This document shows, piece after piece, positions 16,295-25,050 of a stretch of DNA of 64,000 nucleotides. The notes under the pieces were generated by a model that worked only from the letters and a program-made list of their open reading frames with translations, searched no databases and was not told the origin of the DNA. The DNA comes from DASUCS01 sp041166745 (GTDB taxonomy: Bacteria; Actinomycetota; Acidimicrobiia; Acidimicrobiales; JACDCH01): positions 1 through 64,000 of the forward strand of contig JBEEGH010000007.1 in NCBI GenBank assembly GCA_041166745.1. Direction: 5' to 3'. Within the stretch, counting starts at the first letter, position 1. Each line of letters starts with the position of its first letter. Position numbers and translations under genes: made by a program.

Positions 16295-17737
16295 TCAGGA
16301 GGGCCGCCACCTATTGGCCCACCAGTCGAACACGTCGCTCTCGCAGCCATAGGCCTCGGTCATCAAACGGCCCGCGTCGAGGAGGTCGCCGGCCCGCAAC
16401 GCGGCGGCGGCGCGTTGCCACTCATCGTCCCGAGCGGGCAGGGGAATCTCGAGCACCTGGCGAGCCGAGAGCTTGATCGCATCGGAAGCCAAGGCGACGC
16501 CGGCGTAGCGGGATGCGGCCCATGCGCTCACGGGCGGCGCAAGGAGCACGGCCGCGACCCGACCGAGCACGTCGGGGCTCGCGTGAACGGCGATCACCGG
16601 TGTGGAGGGCACCCACGTGCCGCCGGCGTCGACGGCCGCTTCCAGCACCTTGGTCTGCGTCGCCAGCACCACTTTGGGCACCAACCGATCGACGACCCAC
16701 CGACGCACGCGCCCGTCGGCCATCGCGGCGAGGTCGACTCGAGGATGCTGCCACCGCTTCCCGGCGAAGCGCAGCGACCGCTCGCCCCAGGCGCAGTGCC
16801 CGGGATCGATCACTCCGCACGTGACGAGGCGGGGAAAGGAACGATCGTCGGCGTCGAACCGGTCGACGACATAGGGCACCAGTCCGTAGAACTCGTCGCG
16901 AAACCCGGCGGTGGCGGTTGCGATTCGGCCGAGCGAGTGGGAGCTCCCGAGCGCGACCGGCGGCGCGGCATGCGCACGGACGAGCAAGCGACTCCACGTC
17001 GCGCTCCGTTCCCACCGAATCTGCGTCGTCGCGTCGACTCCCCGATCGCGCCAGCGCTCGACGTGGTCTGGCTGTGAAGCGCCACGAACGATGACCGGCG
17101 CGCACACGCGTGCGCTCGCATCGAACACGAACTGATTGCACGTCCACATTCCGGTGAGCGCTCCAGCGGCCAACACCGAGTCGCGGATGACGGCTGCATC
17201 GCGAGCCGCGGCGATCGACTGCGGTTGCACGAGAACGACACGGCCGCCGGCACGCACCAGGTCGAGACCGGCCAGCAAGAAGAGAAATGCCGTGTCCGCG
17301 TAAGGCCCCACCGCGGCCGACCAGCGCGTCGCGTGGTCTCGCACCGTGGCACGTTCGAGCTGGTTCAGGAAGGGCGGGTTGCCGACGACCACGTCGAACC
17401 GACCGGCCCAACCGACGTCGGCGAGGCCATCGCCGACCACCACATGGTCGCTTGGCGCGACACCGGCCCACTCGGTGATCGCCCGTCGCGTCGCGTCGAC
17501 CGCGATCGGGTCGACATCGATCCCCCACAGCAGATCGCGGGCGATGCGGTCACGGGCGACGCCACGCGCCGCGAGCGCCCGGCCCGCGGCCAGCAGGAAC
17601 ACACCGTCGCCGCACGATGGATCGCACACGGCGGGCGCATCGCCGGCGCCGTCGAGCGCGATCGTGACCAGTCGGTCGGCTACGTCGACCGGTGTGTAGA
17701 AAGCGCCCAGCTCGCGCCTTCGGGTCGGCGACAACAC
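16295..17737 (-). CDS. N6-adenine DNA methyltransferase (N6_Mtase/class I), orphan
   Basis: The AdoMet motif I is DPSCGDGVFLLAAGRALA, motif IV is VVGNPPFLNQLE, and the N-terminus has the typical LGAFYTPVDVADRLV lead. The C-terminal half (WERSATWSRLLVRAHAAP onward) looks like a target-recognition region. I choose GTG 17737 over ATG 17761, because ATG 17761 would overlap the start of the divergent NUDIX gene. GTG 17737 also lies 6 bases after a TACGCT -10 that is part of a shared divergent promoter. No restriction endonuclease is adjacent, so it is an orphan epigenetic methylase or a solitary type IIG-like enzyme. It heads the metX run. Confidence 0.85.
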   Translation of the reverse strand: MLSPTRRRELGAFYTPVDVADRLVTIALDGAGDAPAVCDPSCGDGVFLLAAGRALAARGVARDRIARDLLWGIDVDPIAVDATRRAITEWAGVAPSDHVVVGDGLADVGWAGRFDVVVGNPPFLNQLERATVRDHATRWSAAVGPYADTAFLFLLAGLDLVRAGGRVVLVQPQSIAAARDAAVIRDSVLAAGALTGMWTCNQFVFDASARVCAPVIVRGASQPDHVERWRDRGVDATTQIRWERSATWSRLLVRAHAAPPVALGSSHSLGRIATATAGFRDEFYGLVPYVVDRFDADDRSFPRLVTCGVIDPGHCAWGERSLRFAGKRWQHPRVDLAAMADGRVRRWVVDRLVPKVVLATQTKVLEAAVDAGGTWVPSTPVIAVHASPDVLGRVAAVLLAPPVSAWAASRYAGVALASDAIKLSARQVLEIPLPARDDEWQRAAAALRAGDLLDAGRLMTEAYGCESDVFDWWANRWRPS

Positions 17738-17743
17738 GTCGTC

Positions 17744-17753
17744 AGCGTATGGT
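17744..17753. promoter_or_regulatory. Bidirectional -10 element (A-N3-TA-N3-T) between the adenine methylase and NUDIX genes
   Basis: AGCGTATGGT contains TATGGT on plus (17748-17753, 6 bases before ATG 17760) and TACGCT on minus (17749-17744, 6 bases before GTG 17737). The two hexamers share one TA. Both genes would be leaderless. Geometry matches three other divergent pairs in this window. Confidence 0.6.
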
Positions 17754-17759
17754 CGACGC

Positions 17760-18296
17760 ATGCGTTGGACCGTGCATGGCGAGCGAGCGCTCTACGAGAG
17801 CGACTGGGTGAACCTGACGCTCGTCGACGTCGAGATCCCCGGCAGGGAGCGGTTCGACCATCACGTGATCCGGATGCCACACGAAGCCGCGGGCACCGTC
17901 GTGTACGACGGGGATCGCGGCGTCTTGCTGCTGTGGCGCCACCGTTTCGTCACGGACACGTGGGGTTGGGAGATCCCAGCCGGCGGGATCGACCGGGGCG
18001 AGAGCCCGGCCGAGGCCGCGGCGCGCGAGACGATCGAAGAAACCGGGTGGGCCCCCGGCCCGCTGCGTCACCTCGTCAGCTATCACCCGAGCAATGGTGT
18101 GAGCGACCAGAAGTTCCATCTGTTCGTCGCCGAGGGTGCGACCCATGTCGGTGATCCGACCGACCCCGGCGAGGCCGAGCGCATCGAATGGGTACCGCTC
18201 CACGAAGTGCGAGCCATCGCGGAACGCGGGGAGATCACCGACGGGCTGTCATTGACCGCAGTGCTCTACGCGCTGACGTTCGCCGCGATCGGCTGA
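17760..18296 (+). CDS. NUDIX hydrolase (ADP-ribose pyrophosphatase-like)
   Basis: The 178-residue protein has a full Nudix box, GGIDRGESPAEAAARETI then EETGW (about residues 79-101), with the REUXEE metal-binding glutamates. A WEIPAGG entry and the preceding beta-strands (HHVIRMPHEAAGTVVY) match ADP-ribose/sugar-nucleotide pyrophosphatases. The ATG start is supported by TATGGT six bases upstream. The last 31 bases overlap the 3' end of the convergent membrane-protein gene. Confidence 0.92.
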   Translation: MRWTVHGERALYESDWVNLTLVDVEIPGRERFDHHVIRMPHEAAGTVVYDGDRGVLLLWRHRFVTDTWGWEIPAGGIDRGESPAEAAARETIEETGWAPGPLRHLVSYHPSNGVSDQKFHLFVAEGATHVGDPTDPGEAERIEWVPLHEVRAIAERGEITDGLSLTAVLYALTFAAIG

Positions 18297-19252
18297 GGAG
18301 TCGCAGGCGTCGAGCGGCTCTTCCAGATGAAGCCGTCGAAGAGGAAGTGCGTCCCGCCGAGGAACAGGACGACCCACAGATAGAAGTCGTCGTTCTGCCG
18401 AGCAAGGACGTAGAGCACCTCGAACACGATGAGGTACGTGCAGAAGAACCGCCACCGCGACACCGTCGGACGGCTTGTCGCGAGCCGGTGATCGACGATG
18501 AAGAAGTATTCGATCGCGTGCGCACCGGCGAACCCTGCGAAACCCGCGACGGGATCGATGAGTACGGCGACCGCGAACATCGCGGCGGTGGACACGACAT
18601 AGCGCTGCTTGGCGCGGCTGGCGGTACCGGCCGACATGCGGCCGCGCTCGGTCGCGATCCAGCGGCCGGTCGACACCGCGGCGACGATCGCCGACGGGAC
18701 GAGCAGCGCGAAGGCGTAGGGCCGCAACGACGTGAGGACGTCGAGGGCGGTGCCGTTGAGCTGACCGAGCGGAACCGTCGCCACGCGTTCAGAGGTGCGG
18801 ACGTCGGCCGCCACCCAGAGGAGCGTGGAGATCAACCACGAGAGCAGCATGGTGCGTTCGACGCGACCGTCGTTCTCCCCGGCCCGCCGGCCGTAGATGC
18901 GTACGAAGCCGTAGCGCTGCATGAGCGTGTGCTCCATGTTCCACATCGCGCCGACGATCGCGACGAGGGTGAACGAAATCGTCAGGCCGACCGCGATCAC
19001 ACTGGCCAAGACGATCGGACCGACGACCCACAACCGCCGGCGCGCCGCAAACTGCTCCGCATCGCCGTAGACGAGAGCCAGGGTCAATGGCTGATGCACG
19101 AAGCTGAACGCGATCAGCGCCTCGATCAGCACGACCAGCTGACGACCGTCGCCGCGCGACCAGAACGCGGCAAGCGCGAACGGGATCCAGGCGAGAGCGA
19201 GCGCGGTGTCAGCGCCTGCTGATCGAATCCAGGGTGCCTGCCCGCGGCCCAC
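18266..19252 (-). CDS. Polytopic membrane protein with conserved His motifs, unknown function
   Basis: The 328-residue protein has about eight predicted membrane segments. Repeated His-containing motifs sit near helix ends: FVHQPLTLALVYGDAEQF, WNMEHTLMQRYGFVRIYG, GAHAIEYFFIVDHR and LGGTHFLFDGFIWK. Such regularly spaced histidines resemble integral-membrane di-iron oxygenases or desaturases, but the H-x3-H-H boxes are not met, so this is only a suggestion. GTG 19252 follows TAAGTT by 7 bases; that hexamer overlaps the stop of the upstream helicase, so this gene may have its own leaderless promoter. Confidence 0.7.
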   Translation of the reverse strand: MGRGQAPWIRSAGADTALALAWIPFALAAFWSRGDGRQLVVLIEALIAFSFVHQPLTLALVYGDAEQFAARRRLWVVGPIVLASVIAVGLTISFTLVAIVGAMWNMEHTLMQRYGFVRIYGRRAGENDGRVERTMLLSWLISTLLWVAADVRTSERVATVPLGQLNGTALDVLTSLRPYAFALLVPSAIVAAVSTGRWIATERGRMSAGTASRAKQRYVVSTAAMFAVAVLIDPVAGFAGFAGAHAIEYFFIVDHRLATSRPTVSRWRFFCTYLIVFEVLYVLARQNDDFYLWVVLFLGGTHFLFDGFIWKSRSTPATPQPIAANVSA

Positions 19253-19259
19253 CCGGAGG

Positions 19260-19265
19260 AACTTA
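19260..19265 (-). promoter_or_regulatory. -10 hexamer TAAGTT for the His-rich membrane protein
   Basis: On the minus strand TAAGTT ends 7 bases before GTG 19252 and overlaps the helicase stop codon. The distance fits a transcript starting at the GTG itself. Confidence 0.45.
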
Positions 19266-20432
19266 GCCAGTCGCCTCGGTGAGCGGGTCCCAGGCGACGA
19301 GATCGGCGAGGCGAGGATCGTTGGAGAACACCTCGACCAATGGCTGCTTCACGCCGATGCGCGGCAGCAGACGCTTGATCTCGAGCTCTTCGTTCCACAG
19401 GACGAGCGTGACGACGAGGCCGGCCTCACCGGCCCTCGCGGTGCGGCCCGATCGGTGCAGGTACGACTTGTGATCCTGGGGCGGGTCGTAGTGCACGACG
19501 ACGTCGACGTCGTCGATGTGCAGACCGCGGGCAGCAACGTCGGTGGCGACGAGCACCGGCAGGCGGCCCTGCTGGAAGTCTTCGAGCGCGCGTTCGCGTA
19601 TCCGCTGTGGAAGATCGCCGTGGATGGCGGCGGCGCGCACGCCTTCCTGCTTCAACGATGCGGCCAGACGGTCGGCGCCGCGTTTCGTCCGCGTGAAGAT
19701 CATCGTGCGAGCGACACCGTTGCTGATGGCCGCGGCCACCTTGGCCTTGTCCATCTCGTGCACGAGCAGGAATCGGTGGGCCATCTCTTCCACGGTGATC
19801 GACCGCGACTCGACCTCGTGGTGGACGGGATCGCGCTGGTAGCGCTTGACCAGCACGTCGACGGCACCGTCGAGGGTCGCCGAGAACAGCAGCGTCTGGT
19901 GCGGACCGCCGACATGACGCAGCACCCACTCGACCTGCGGCAGGAATCCCATGTCGGCCATACGGTCGGCCTCGTCGAGCACGACGCACGACAAGGCGTC
20001 CAAGAACACGGACTTACGGTCGAGCAGGTCGATCAGCCGGCCCGGCGTGGCCACCACGATCTCGACGCCATCCTCGAGCTGGCGGGCCTGCTTCTCGAGC
20101 GACTGACCGCCGTAGACCACGGCAACCCGAACGTTCCGGGTCTTGCCGAGGGGTTCGAGCACCTCTTGCACCTGCACCGCGAGCTCACGCGTGGGAACGA
20201 GGACCAGCGCCGTCGGGTGGCGGGGTTCGGCTTTCGGCGTGTGCTCGAGGAGCGGCAGCCCGAAGGCCAGCGTCTTGCCCGACCCCGTCTTGGCCTTGCC
20301 ACAGACGTCGCGGCCCGCCAGAGCGTCGGGAATCGTGAGCGATTGGATGGGAAACGGGTGTGTGATGCCCGCTGCGCTCAGAGCATCAACCAGGTCCGGT
20401 GACAGCCCGAGCGACTCGAAGGTCGTCGTCAT
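19263..20432 (-). CDS. DEAD-box ATP-dependent RNA helicase
   Basis: Starting at ATG 20432 (ATGA overlap with the MFS gene) the 389-residue protein shows the full motif set: Q motif HPFPIQSLTIPDAL, motif I AKTGSGKT (about 47-54), PTRELAVQV, TPGRLIDLL, VVLDEADRMADMGF, motif III LLFSATL, and motifs IV-VI FTRTKRGADRL, LVATDVAARGLHIDDVD and HRSGRTARAGEAG. It has no long C-terminal RNA-binding extension, as in compact RhlE-like proteins. Probable roles are rRNA or mRNA remodelling. Confidence 0.95.
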   Translation of the reverse strand: MTTTFESLGLSPDLVDALSAAGITHPFPIQSLTIPDALAGRDVCGKAKTGSGKTLAFGLPLLEHTPKAEPRHPTALVLVPTRELAVQVQEVLEPLGKTRNVRVAVVYGGQSLEKQARQLEDGVEIVVATPGRLIDLLDRKSVFLDALSCVVLDEADRMADMGFLPQVEWVLRHVGGPHQTLLFSATLDGAVDVLVKRYQRDPVHHEVESRSITVEEMAHRFLLVHEMDKAKVAAAISNGVARTMIFTRTKRGADRLAASLKQEGVRAAAIHGDLPQRIRERALEDFQQGRLPVLVATDVAARGLHIDDVDVVVHYDPPQDHKSYLHRSGRTARAGEAGLVVTLVLWNEELEIKRLLPRIGVKQPLVEVFSNDPRLADLVAWDPLTEATG

Positions 20433-21715
20433 GTGGGTCGATCCAATGTATCCGTCGGCTCGGGAGTTGCGCTCCATGCTGCGAGTTCCGGAAGGAGCCG
20501 TGCCAAGACAGCGACACCAGCCACGCACGCGATCCCGCCACTCACCACGGAAATCTGTGCATTGGTCGCACTGGCGACGACCCCGGCTTCGAGGTCACCG
20601 ACGCGTGGTCCGCCGGTGACGACCGCGATGTTGAGCGCCTGTAACCGACCGCGGAGCCGGTCCGGCACGTGCAGCTGCAGGATCGTGCCTCGAAAGACCG
20701 CAGAGATCACGTCGGCCGCGCCGGCGATCGCCAGCAGGAGAAGCCCGAGCGGCAACCAGTTCGCCACGCCGAACGCGGCGATGGCGAGCCCCCACACCGC
20801 GACCGCCCACAGCACCGCTGCGCCCTGACGGCGAACGTGACTCACCCAGCCCGTGGTCACGGCACCGATGAATGCGCCCGCAGCCGGCGCGGCGTACAGC
20901 AGTCCGACCGTGCCCGCCCCGCCGTGATACAGCTCGGTACCGAGCTGGGGGAACAGCGCTCGCGGCATTCCGAAGACCATGGCGTCGATGTCGACGACGA
21001 ACACGCCCTGGATCGCCCGCTCGCCGCGCACGTAGTGCAGCCCTTCTTTGATCGACCCGAATCCCGCCTTGGTTCCGCCGCCTTCAGGAAGCAGCGGCGG
21101 CAGCAACAACAGCGTGAACAGCGCGACTCCGAAAGTAACCACGTCGATCCAGAACGCGGCCGACAACGAGACGCTCGCAATCACGATGCCCGCGAACGCC
21201 GGGCCGCCGACCGAGCCGAACTGATAGCCGGTCTGGTTCAGCGCGGCTGCCGCCGGGATCTGATCGCGTCGAACCAACGAAGGCACCACCGCGCTCCTCG
21301 TCGGAGCATCGATGGAGGTGAGCCCGGCGCTCAACGCCGTGCACACGTAGATCGGCCAGATCCGCGGGTTGCCGAGCGTGGCGTTCACCGCGAGCCCGGC
21401 GCTCGTCATCGCCATCAGCACGGTGGCGACGATCAGCACCTTGCGGCGATCGATGGCGTCGGCCAACGTCCCGCCGAGGAACGAGCAAAAGATGATCGGG
21501 CCAAGCTGCGCGAGGCTCAACAACCCCACCTGCAACGACGAGTGCGTGAGCAGGAAGATCTGGAACGACGACGCAACCAGGGTCAGCTGGCGTCCGAAGA
21601 AGGACACCAGCTGACCGGTGAACAGCAGCCGGTACTCCCGCGATTCGGTAACAGGGGAGACGTCCAGCAGCACGCGCCGCTTGGGCGCGCTGTTGGAACG
21701 CGTGCGCCGGTTCAA
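20429..21715 (-). CDS. MFS transporter (EntS-like)
   Basis: The 428-residue protein has about 12 membrane helices and the motif-A loop GGTLADAIDRRKVLIVA between helices 2 and 3. It also has EYRLLFTGQLVSFFGRQLTLVASSFQ at the N-terminus and ALSAGLTSIDAPTRSAVVPSL, features of the enterobactin-exporter-like MFS_3 group. The likely start is TTG 21715, 9 bp after the peroxidase stop; no ribosome-binding site is evident and a later start cannot be excluded. No siderophore genes are near, so the substrate is unknown. Confidence 0.85.
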   Translation of the reverse strand: MNRRTRSNSAPKRRVLLDVSPVTESREYRLLFTGQLVSFFGRQLTLVASSFQIFLLTHSSLQVGLLSLAQLGPIIFCSFLGGTLADAIDRRKVLIVATVLMAMTSAGLAVNATLGNPRIWPIYVCTALSAGLTSIDAPTRSAVVPSLVRRDQIPAAAALNQTGYQFGSVGGPAFAGIVIASVSLSAAFWIDVVTFGVALFTLLLLPPLLPEGGGTKAGFGSIKEGLHYVRGERAIQGVFVVDIDAMVFGMPRALFPQLGTELYHGGAGTVGLLYAAPAAGAFIGAVTTGWVSHVRRQGAAVLWAVAVWGLAIAAFGVANWLPLGLLLLAIAGAADVISAVFRGTILQLHVPDRLRGRLQALNIAVVTGGPRVGDLEAGVVASATNAQISVVSGGIACVAGVAVLARLLPELAAWSATPEPTDTLDRPT

Positions 21716-21724
21716 CGTGTCGAA

Positions 21725-22210
21725 TTACGGGAGGGCCTTCTCGATGGTCTCGACGACCTCGGGCGCTTCGGGATCGGTCATCGGATTGAACCGAGCCACG
21801 ATCTCGCCACCCGGTGCGATCACGAACTTCTCGAAGTTCCAGCGGATGTCACCCGAGTGCCCTTCGGCATCGGCGACGTCGACCAACTGCTGATACAGCT
21901 CGTGCCGATCGTCGCCGTTCACGTCGACCTTCTCGGTCATCGGGAACGTGACCCCGTACGTCGTCGAGCAGAACTCCTGGATCTCGTCGGGGCTGCCGGG
22001 CTCTTGCCCGCCGAACTGGTTGCACGGCACGCCGAGCACGGTGAAGCCCTTGTCCTTGTACTTCTCCTGAAGGCGCTCGAGACCGGTGTACTGCGGGGTC
22101 AAACCGCACTTCGACGCCACATTGACAACGAGCACGGCCTTGTCCTTGTACTGGGAAAGGTCGGCCGAGGTGCCGTCGAGGCCCTGCATGGAAACGTCAT
22201 AGATCGACAT
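21725..22210 (-). CDS. Glutathione/thioredoxin peroxidase (Gpx family, Cys type)
   Basis: The 161-residue protein starts MSIYDVS at ATG 22210; seven earlier in-frame codons lie in the promoter. It carries the peroxidatic Cys35 in NVASKCGLTPQYTGLE, Gln in PCNQFGGQEPG and Trp in RWNFEKFVI, the Gpx catalytic set, with Cys in place of selenocysteine. A second Cys (FCSTTYG) could be the resolving residue. Bacterial enzymes of this type usually use thioredoxin. TAGCCT sits 7 bases before ATG. Confidence 0.92.
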   Translation of the reverse strand: MSIYDVSMQGLDGTSADLSQYKDKAVLVVNVASKCGLTPQYTGLERLQEKYKDKGFTVLGVPCNQFGGQEPGSPDEIQEFCSTTYGVTFPMTEKVDVNGDDRHELYQQLVDVADAEGHSGDIRWNFEKFVIAPGGEIVARFNPMTDPEAPEVVETIEKALP

Positions 22211-22217
22211 GGCCGGA

Positions 22218-22243
22218 AGGCTACCGACCAATGGCTCTACGCT
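22218..22243. promoter_or_regulatory. Divergent -10 elements between Gpx and PhyH genes
   Basis: Minus-strand TAGCCT (22223-22218) stands 7 bases before the Gpx ATG. Plus-strand TACGCT (22238-22243) stands 8 bases before GTG 22252 of the oxygenase. Unlike the four shared elements elsewhere, these two hexamers are separate. Confidence 0.5.
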
Positions 22244-22251
22244 CCCAAGCT

Positions 22252-23058
22252 GTGAGCATCGACCTCCGCGGACACGTGACCGAATTGGCCGAACAGGGCT
22301 ACACGATCATCGAAGACGCCATCGATCTCGACCATGTCGACGCCTTGGCCGCCGACCTCGAGCGCCTCGAAGATGAGCTCGACATCAAGCCGGCGACCAA
22401 CAGCTTCGAAGGCTCGTCGACGTGGCGTATCTACAACCTGTTGGTGCACGGCGACCTGTACGAGCGAATCCCCGTGCATCCGAACGTGCTACCGATCGTC
22501 GAGGGCGTCCTCGACTACGGCTGCCTCGTCTCCTCGCTGTCGTCGATCGCCATCGGGCCGCAAGAGACCGCACAGCCGATCCACGCCGACGACCAGTTGA
22601 TCCCGTTGCCGAAACCGCATCCGCCCACGGTGTGCAACACGATGTGGGCACTCACCGACTTCACGGAGGCGAACGGCGCCACGCGCATCATCCCGGGCTC
22701 ACACCTGCTCGACCACAGTCCCAACTACGGCCAGCACTACGACTCGATCGCGGCGGAGATGCCGAAAGGCTCGGTGCTCGTGTGGCACGGCAGCCTCTGG
22801 CACGGCGGTGGCGAGAACACCACCGACCGACGCCGCGTCGGGGTCGCGATGAACTATTGCGCGGGCTACATCCGTCAGCAGGAGAACCAACAGCTGGGCA
22901 TCCCCACCGACATCGCTCGCGGCTTCTCGCCGCGGTTGCGTGAGCTCGTCGGCTACGGCATCTACAACGGGCTCATCGGGCACATCGACAAGCACGACCC
23001 CGCGCACCTGTTGCTCGACCGCAGCGAAGACTCATCGCTGGTCTGGGACGCCGTGTAG
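22252..23058 (+). CDS. Phytanoyl-CoA dioxygenase (PhyH) family Fe(II)/2-oxoglutarate oxygenase
   Basis: Iron ligands are seen as PIHADDQLIP (H-x-D) and the distal His in WHGGGENTTDRRR, followed by the Arg that binds 2-oxoglutarate. SLWHGGG and TRIIPGSHL are typical of the family. GTG 22252 lies 8 bases after a TACGCT -10; an in-frame ATG at 22231 would put that hexamer inside the gene and is the alternative. That choice makes 268 or 275 residues. Substrate unknown. Its stop directly abuts the convergent carboxypeptidase stop. Confidence 0.87.
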   Translation: MSIDLRGHVTELAEQGYTIIEDAIDLDHVDALAADLERLEDELDIKPATNSFEGSSTWRIYNLLVHGDLYERIPVHPNVLPIVEGVLDYGCLVSSLSSIAIGPQETAQPIHADDQLIPLPKPHPPTVCNTMWALTDFTEANGATRIIPGSHLLDHSPNYGQHYDSIAAEMPKGSVLVWHGSLWHGGGENTTDRRRVGVAMNYCAGYIRQQENQQLGIPTDIARGFSPRLRELVGYGIYNGLIGHIDKHDPAHLLLDRSEDSSLVWDAV

Positions 23059-24177
23059 CTACCGGCCGCTGCGCACCAACTCGCGAGAGCGATCCGGTGG
23101 ACGGTCGTCGACGAACTCCTCCAGCCTCTCGCTTCGAGCGAGGACGCGACGACGGAGAGCACGCAGCGGGAGCAACCCGACGACGAGCAGGAACAAGGCG
23201 AAGGCGGTGGAGTCGAAGATCGACCGGTTCCGGCTGACGTCTCCCACGGCCAACGCGAGCGGCGCCGGAGCGGTGGTGGGCGGAGGCAGCGACGCATCGG
23301 CGACAACCGGGGGCAGGTGATCCAGGTTGGCCTCGGCCGTCACCGGAGTGTTGAAGCCCTGATCGAGCAATGCCCCGGCTGACGCGTAGGAGTCGACCGC
23401 GTCGAACACGACGGCCAACATCGTGCGCCCGTTCCGGGTCGCGGAGCCAACGAACGTGTGCCCCGCGAGATCCGTGGTTCCGGTCTTCAAGCCGTTCGCG
23501 CCGGGATACAGGTCGAGGAACAGGTTGTGGTTGGTGAGCGTGTGGGCCAGGAGATCTCCACCGGTGAACTTGTAGTTGCGCGTGTTCGCGACTTCCATCA
23601 GACCCGGCGTCGCGATCACTGCTCGGGCGATGATCGCCAGATCGCGCGGGCTGATGCGGTCACCGCCCTTGTTGGAAAACTCGTCATCGAGGCCGGCGGG
23701 GTCGAACAGGATCGGGTTGTCCGCCAGACCGAGGCGCGTCGCCGTTTGGTTGGCGACCAGCACATAGCCGTCGAGTGTTCCGCCACCGATCTTCTCGGCG
23801 AGCGCGACCGCGGCGTCGTTCGCGGAGACCATCATCATCGAGTACATGAGATGGTCGTAGGCCCACACCTGCGGAGCCTTCACGTTGATCTTGCGAGCGG
23901 GCATCCCTTCGGCGGTCGGGCTGATCGGAATGGGATCACCCGGCCGTAGTCGTTGGCCGGCGATCAGCCCGGTGAGGAGCTTGATCGTGCTCGCGGGCGG
24001 ACGCAACGTGCGCGCGTCCTGCTGCGCGAGCACCGCGCCGGTGTCGGCGTCGACGAGCACATAGGCCTTCGGCAGCGGAGGAGCCGGCTGCGCAGCGGCT
24101 GCGGGAGGGGCGACGGCCGCCAGTGCGGCCAGCAACAGGAGCCCCGTCGCGACGAAGCCTGCGGAGCGTCCGCGCAT
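23059..24177 (-). CDS. D-alanyl-D-alanine carboxypeptidase (PBP5/DacB-like)
   Basis: ATG 24177 lies 7 bases after TAGGGT and gives a signal peptide ending in PPAAAAQ, so the longer open frame to 24519 is rejected. The penicillin-binding active site is complete: SxxK in PASTIKLLTG (S63, K66), SxN in MVSANDAAV (S118) and KTG in GLKTGTT (K231). After the peptidase domain (to about 275) come a Pro-rich linker and one membrane helix (FALFLLVVGLLPLRAL) with a charged cytoplasmic tail. The mature enzyme is therefore tethered outside the membrane and trims peptidoglycan stem peptides. Length 372 is usual for actinobacterial DacB. Confidence 0.93.
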   Translation of the reverse strand: MRGRSAGFVATGLLLLAALAAVAPPAAAAQPAPPLPKAYVLVDADTGAVLAQQDARTLRPPASTIKLLTGLIAGQRLRPGDPIPISPTAEGMPARKINVKAPQVWAYDHLMYSMMMVSANDAAVALAEKIGGGTLDGYVLVANQTATRLGLADNPILFDPAGLDDEFSNKGGDRISPRDLAIIARAVIATPGLMEVANTRNYKFTGGDLLAHTLTNHNLFLDLYPGANGLKTGTTDLAGHTFVGSATRNGRTMLAVVFDAVDSYASAGALLDQGFNTPVTAEANLDHLPPVVADASLPPPTTAPAPLALAVGDVSRNRSIFDSTAFALFLLVVGLLPLRALRRRVLARSERLEEFVDDRPPDRSRELVRSGR

Positions 24178-24184
24178 CAGGCCG

Positions 24185-24190
24185 ACCCTA
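24185..24190 (-). promoter_or_regulatory. -10 hexamer TAGGGT for the D,D-carboxypeptidase
   Basis: Minus-strand TAGGGT ends 7 bases before ATG 24177, fitting a leaderless transcript. On plus the same TA begins TAACGA (24189-24194), a weaker candidate for the divergent serine hydrolase. Confidence 0.5.
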
Positions 24191-24208
24191 ACGAATTCCG
24201 CCCACACG

Positions 24209-25039
24209 GTGGTAGACCCCGAGGTCATGCAGGCCCTGGCCGCCATCGACGACTGGCCCGTCGCCACCGCGGCCGCAGGCGTCGTCCTGACCGACGGCAC
24301 GACCTGGACGCACGGCCTGAGCGGGCGGCCGTTCGCGCTGGCCTCGGTCACCAAACCGCTCGTTGCCCTGGCGGCGCTCGTCGCCATCGAAGAGGGCTCG
24401 CTGGACTTGGACCAGCCGGCGGGACCGGCCGGTTCGACGATCCGCCATCTGCTCGCCCACGCATCGGGCCTCGCTCCGGACAGCGATGCGATCCTCGCCC
24501 CGCCTGCCACTCGTCGCATCTACTCGAACCGAGGGTTCGAACGACTGGGCGAAGCGCTTGCGGATGCCGCCGGCTTCTCTGCGGCGCGCTACCTGCACGA
24601 AGCGGTAGTCGAACCCCTCGGTCTGTCCGCCACCGCGCTCGATGGTTCGCCTGCGTCAGGCGCACGCGCGTCGGTCGATGATCTCGTTGTCGTGACGCGG
24701 GAGCTCCTCGCTCCGACGCTCGTCACGACGGCGACCTTGCAGGATGCGGCCACGGTCGCGTTCCCGGGACTCGACGGCGTGCTGCCCGGCTTCGGACGCC
24801 AATCACCGAACGACTGGGGACTCGGGTTCGAGTTGCGCGATGCAAAGTCGCCACATTGGACGAGCGCCGAGAATTCTCCGGCGACGTTCGGCCACTTCGG
24901 ACAGAGCGGCACGATGTTCTGGGTGGACCCGATTGCGGGCGTGGCGTTGGTGTGCCTGACCGACCGGGACTTCGGTCCGTGGGCCATTGAAGCGTGGCCG
25001 AACTTGTCGCAGGCGGTGCTTGCTGAGGCCGCCGGCTGA
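24209..25039 (+). CDS. Beta-lactamase class C-like serine hydrolase
   Basis: Motifs of the class C/esterase family are in order: nucleophile SxxK in FALASVTKPLVALAAL (about residues 43-58), LLAHASGLAP, YxN in RIYSNRGFERLGEAL, and HxG in FGHFGQSGTMFWVDP. There is no signal peptide, so it is probably cytoplasmic and more likely an esterase or peptidase than a penicillinase. GTG 24209 is chosen for length; ATG 24227 (MQALAAI) is possible. It diverges from the D,D-carboxypeptidase and precedes the APH-like gene by 11 bp. Confidence 0.85.
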   Translation: MVDPEVMQALAAIDDWPVATAAAGVVLTDGTTWTHGLSGRPFALASVTKPLVALAALVAIEEGSLDLDQPAGPAGSTIRHLLAHASGLAPDSDAILAPPATRRIYSNRGFERLGEALADAAGFSAARYLHEAVVEPLGLSATALDGSPASGARASVDDLVVVTRELLAPTLVTTATLQDAATVAFPGLDGVLPGFGRQSPNDWGLGFELRDAKSPHWTSAENSPATFGHFGQSGTMFWVDPIAGVALVCLTDRDFGPWAIEAWPNLSQAVLAEAAG

Positions 25040-25050
25040 TTCATGGGACG

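Noticed and set aside
16295..17737. Restriction-modification or phage-defence island
   Set aside because: Neither adenine methylase (16295 or 57679) has a nuclease, helicase or specificity gene beside it.
20429..22210. Siderophore export locus (EntS-like MFS with peroxidase)
   Set aside because: No siderophore biosynthesis or uptake gene is in the window.
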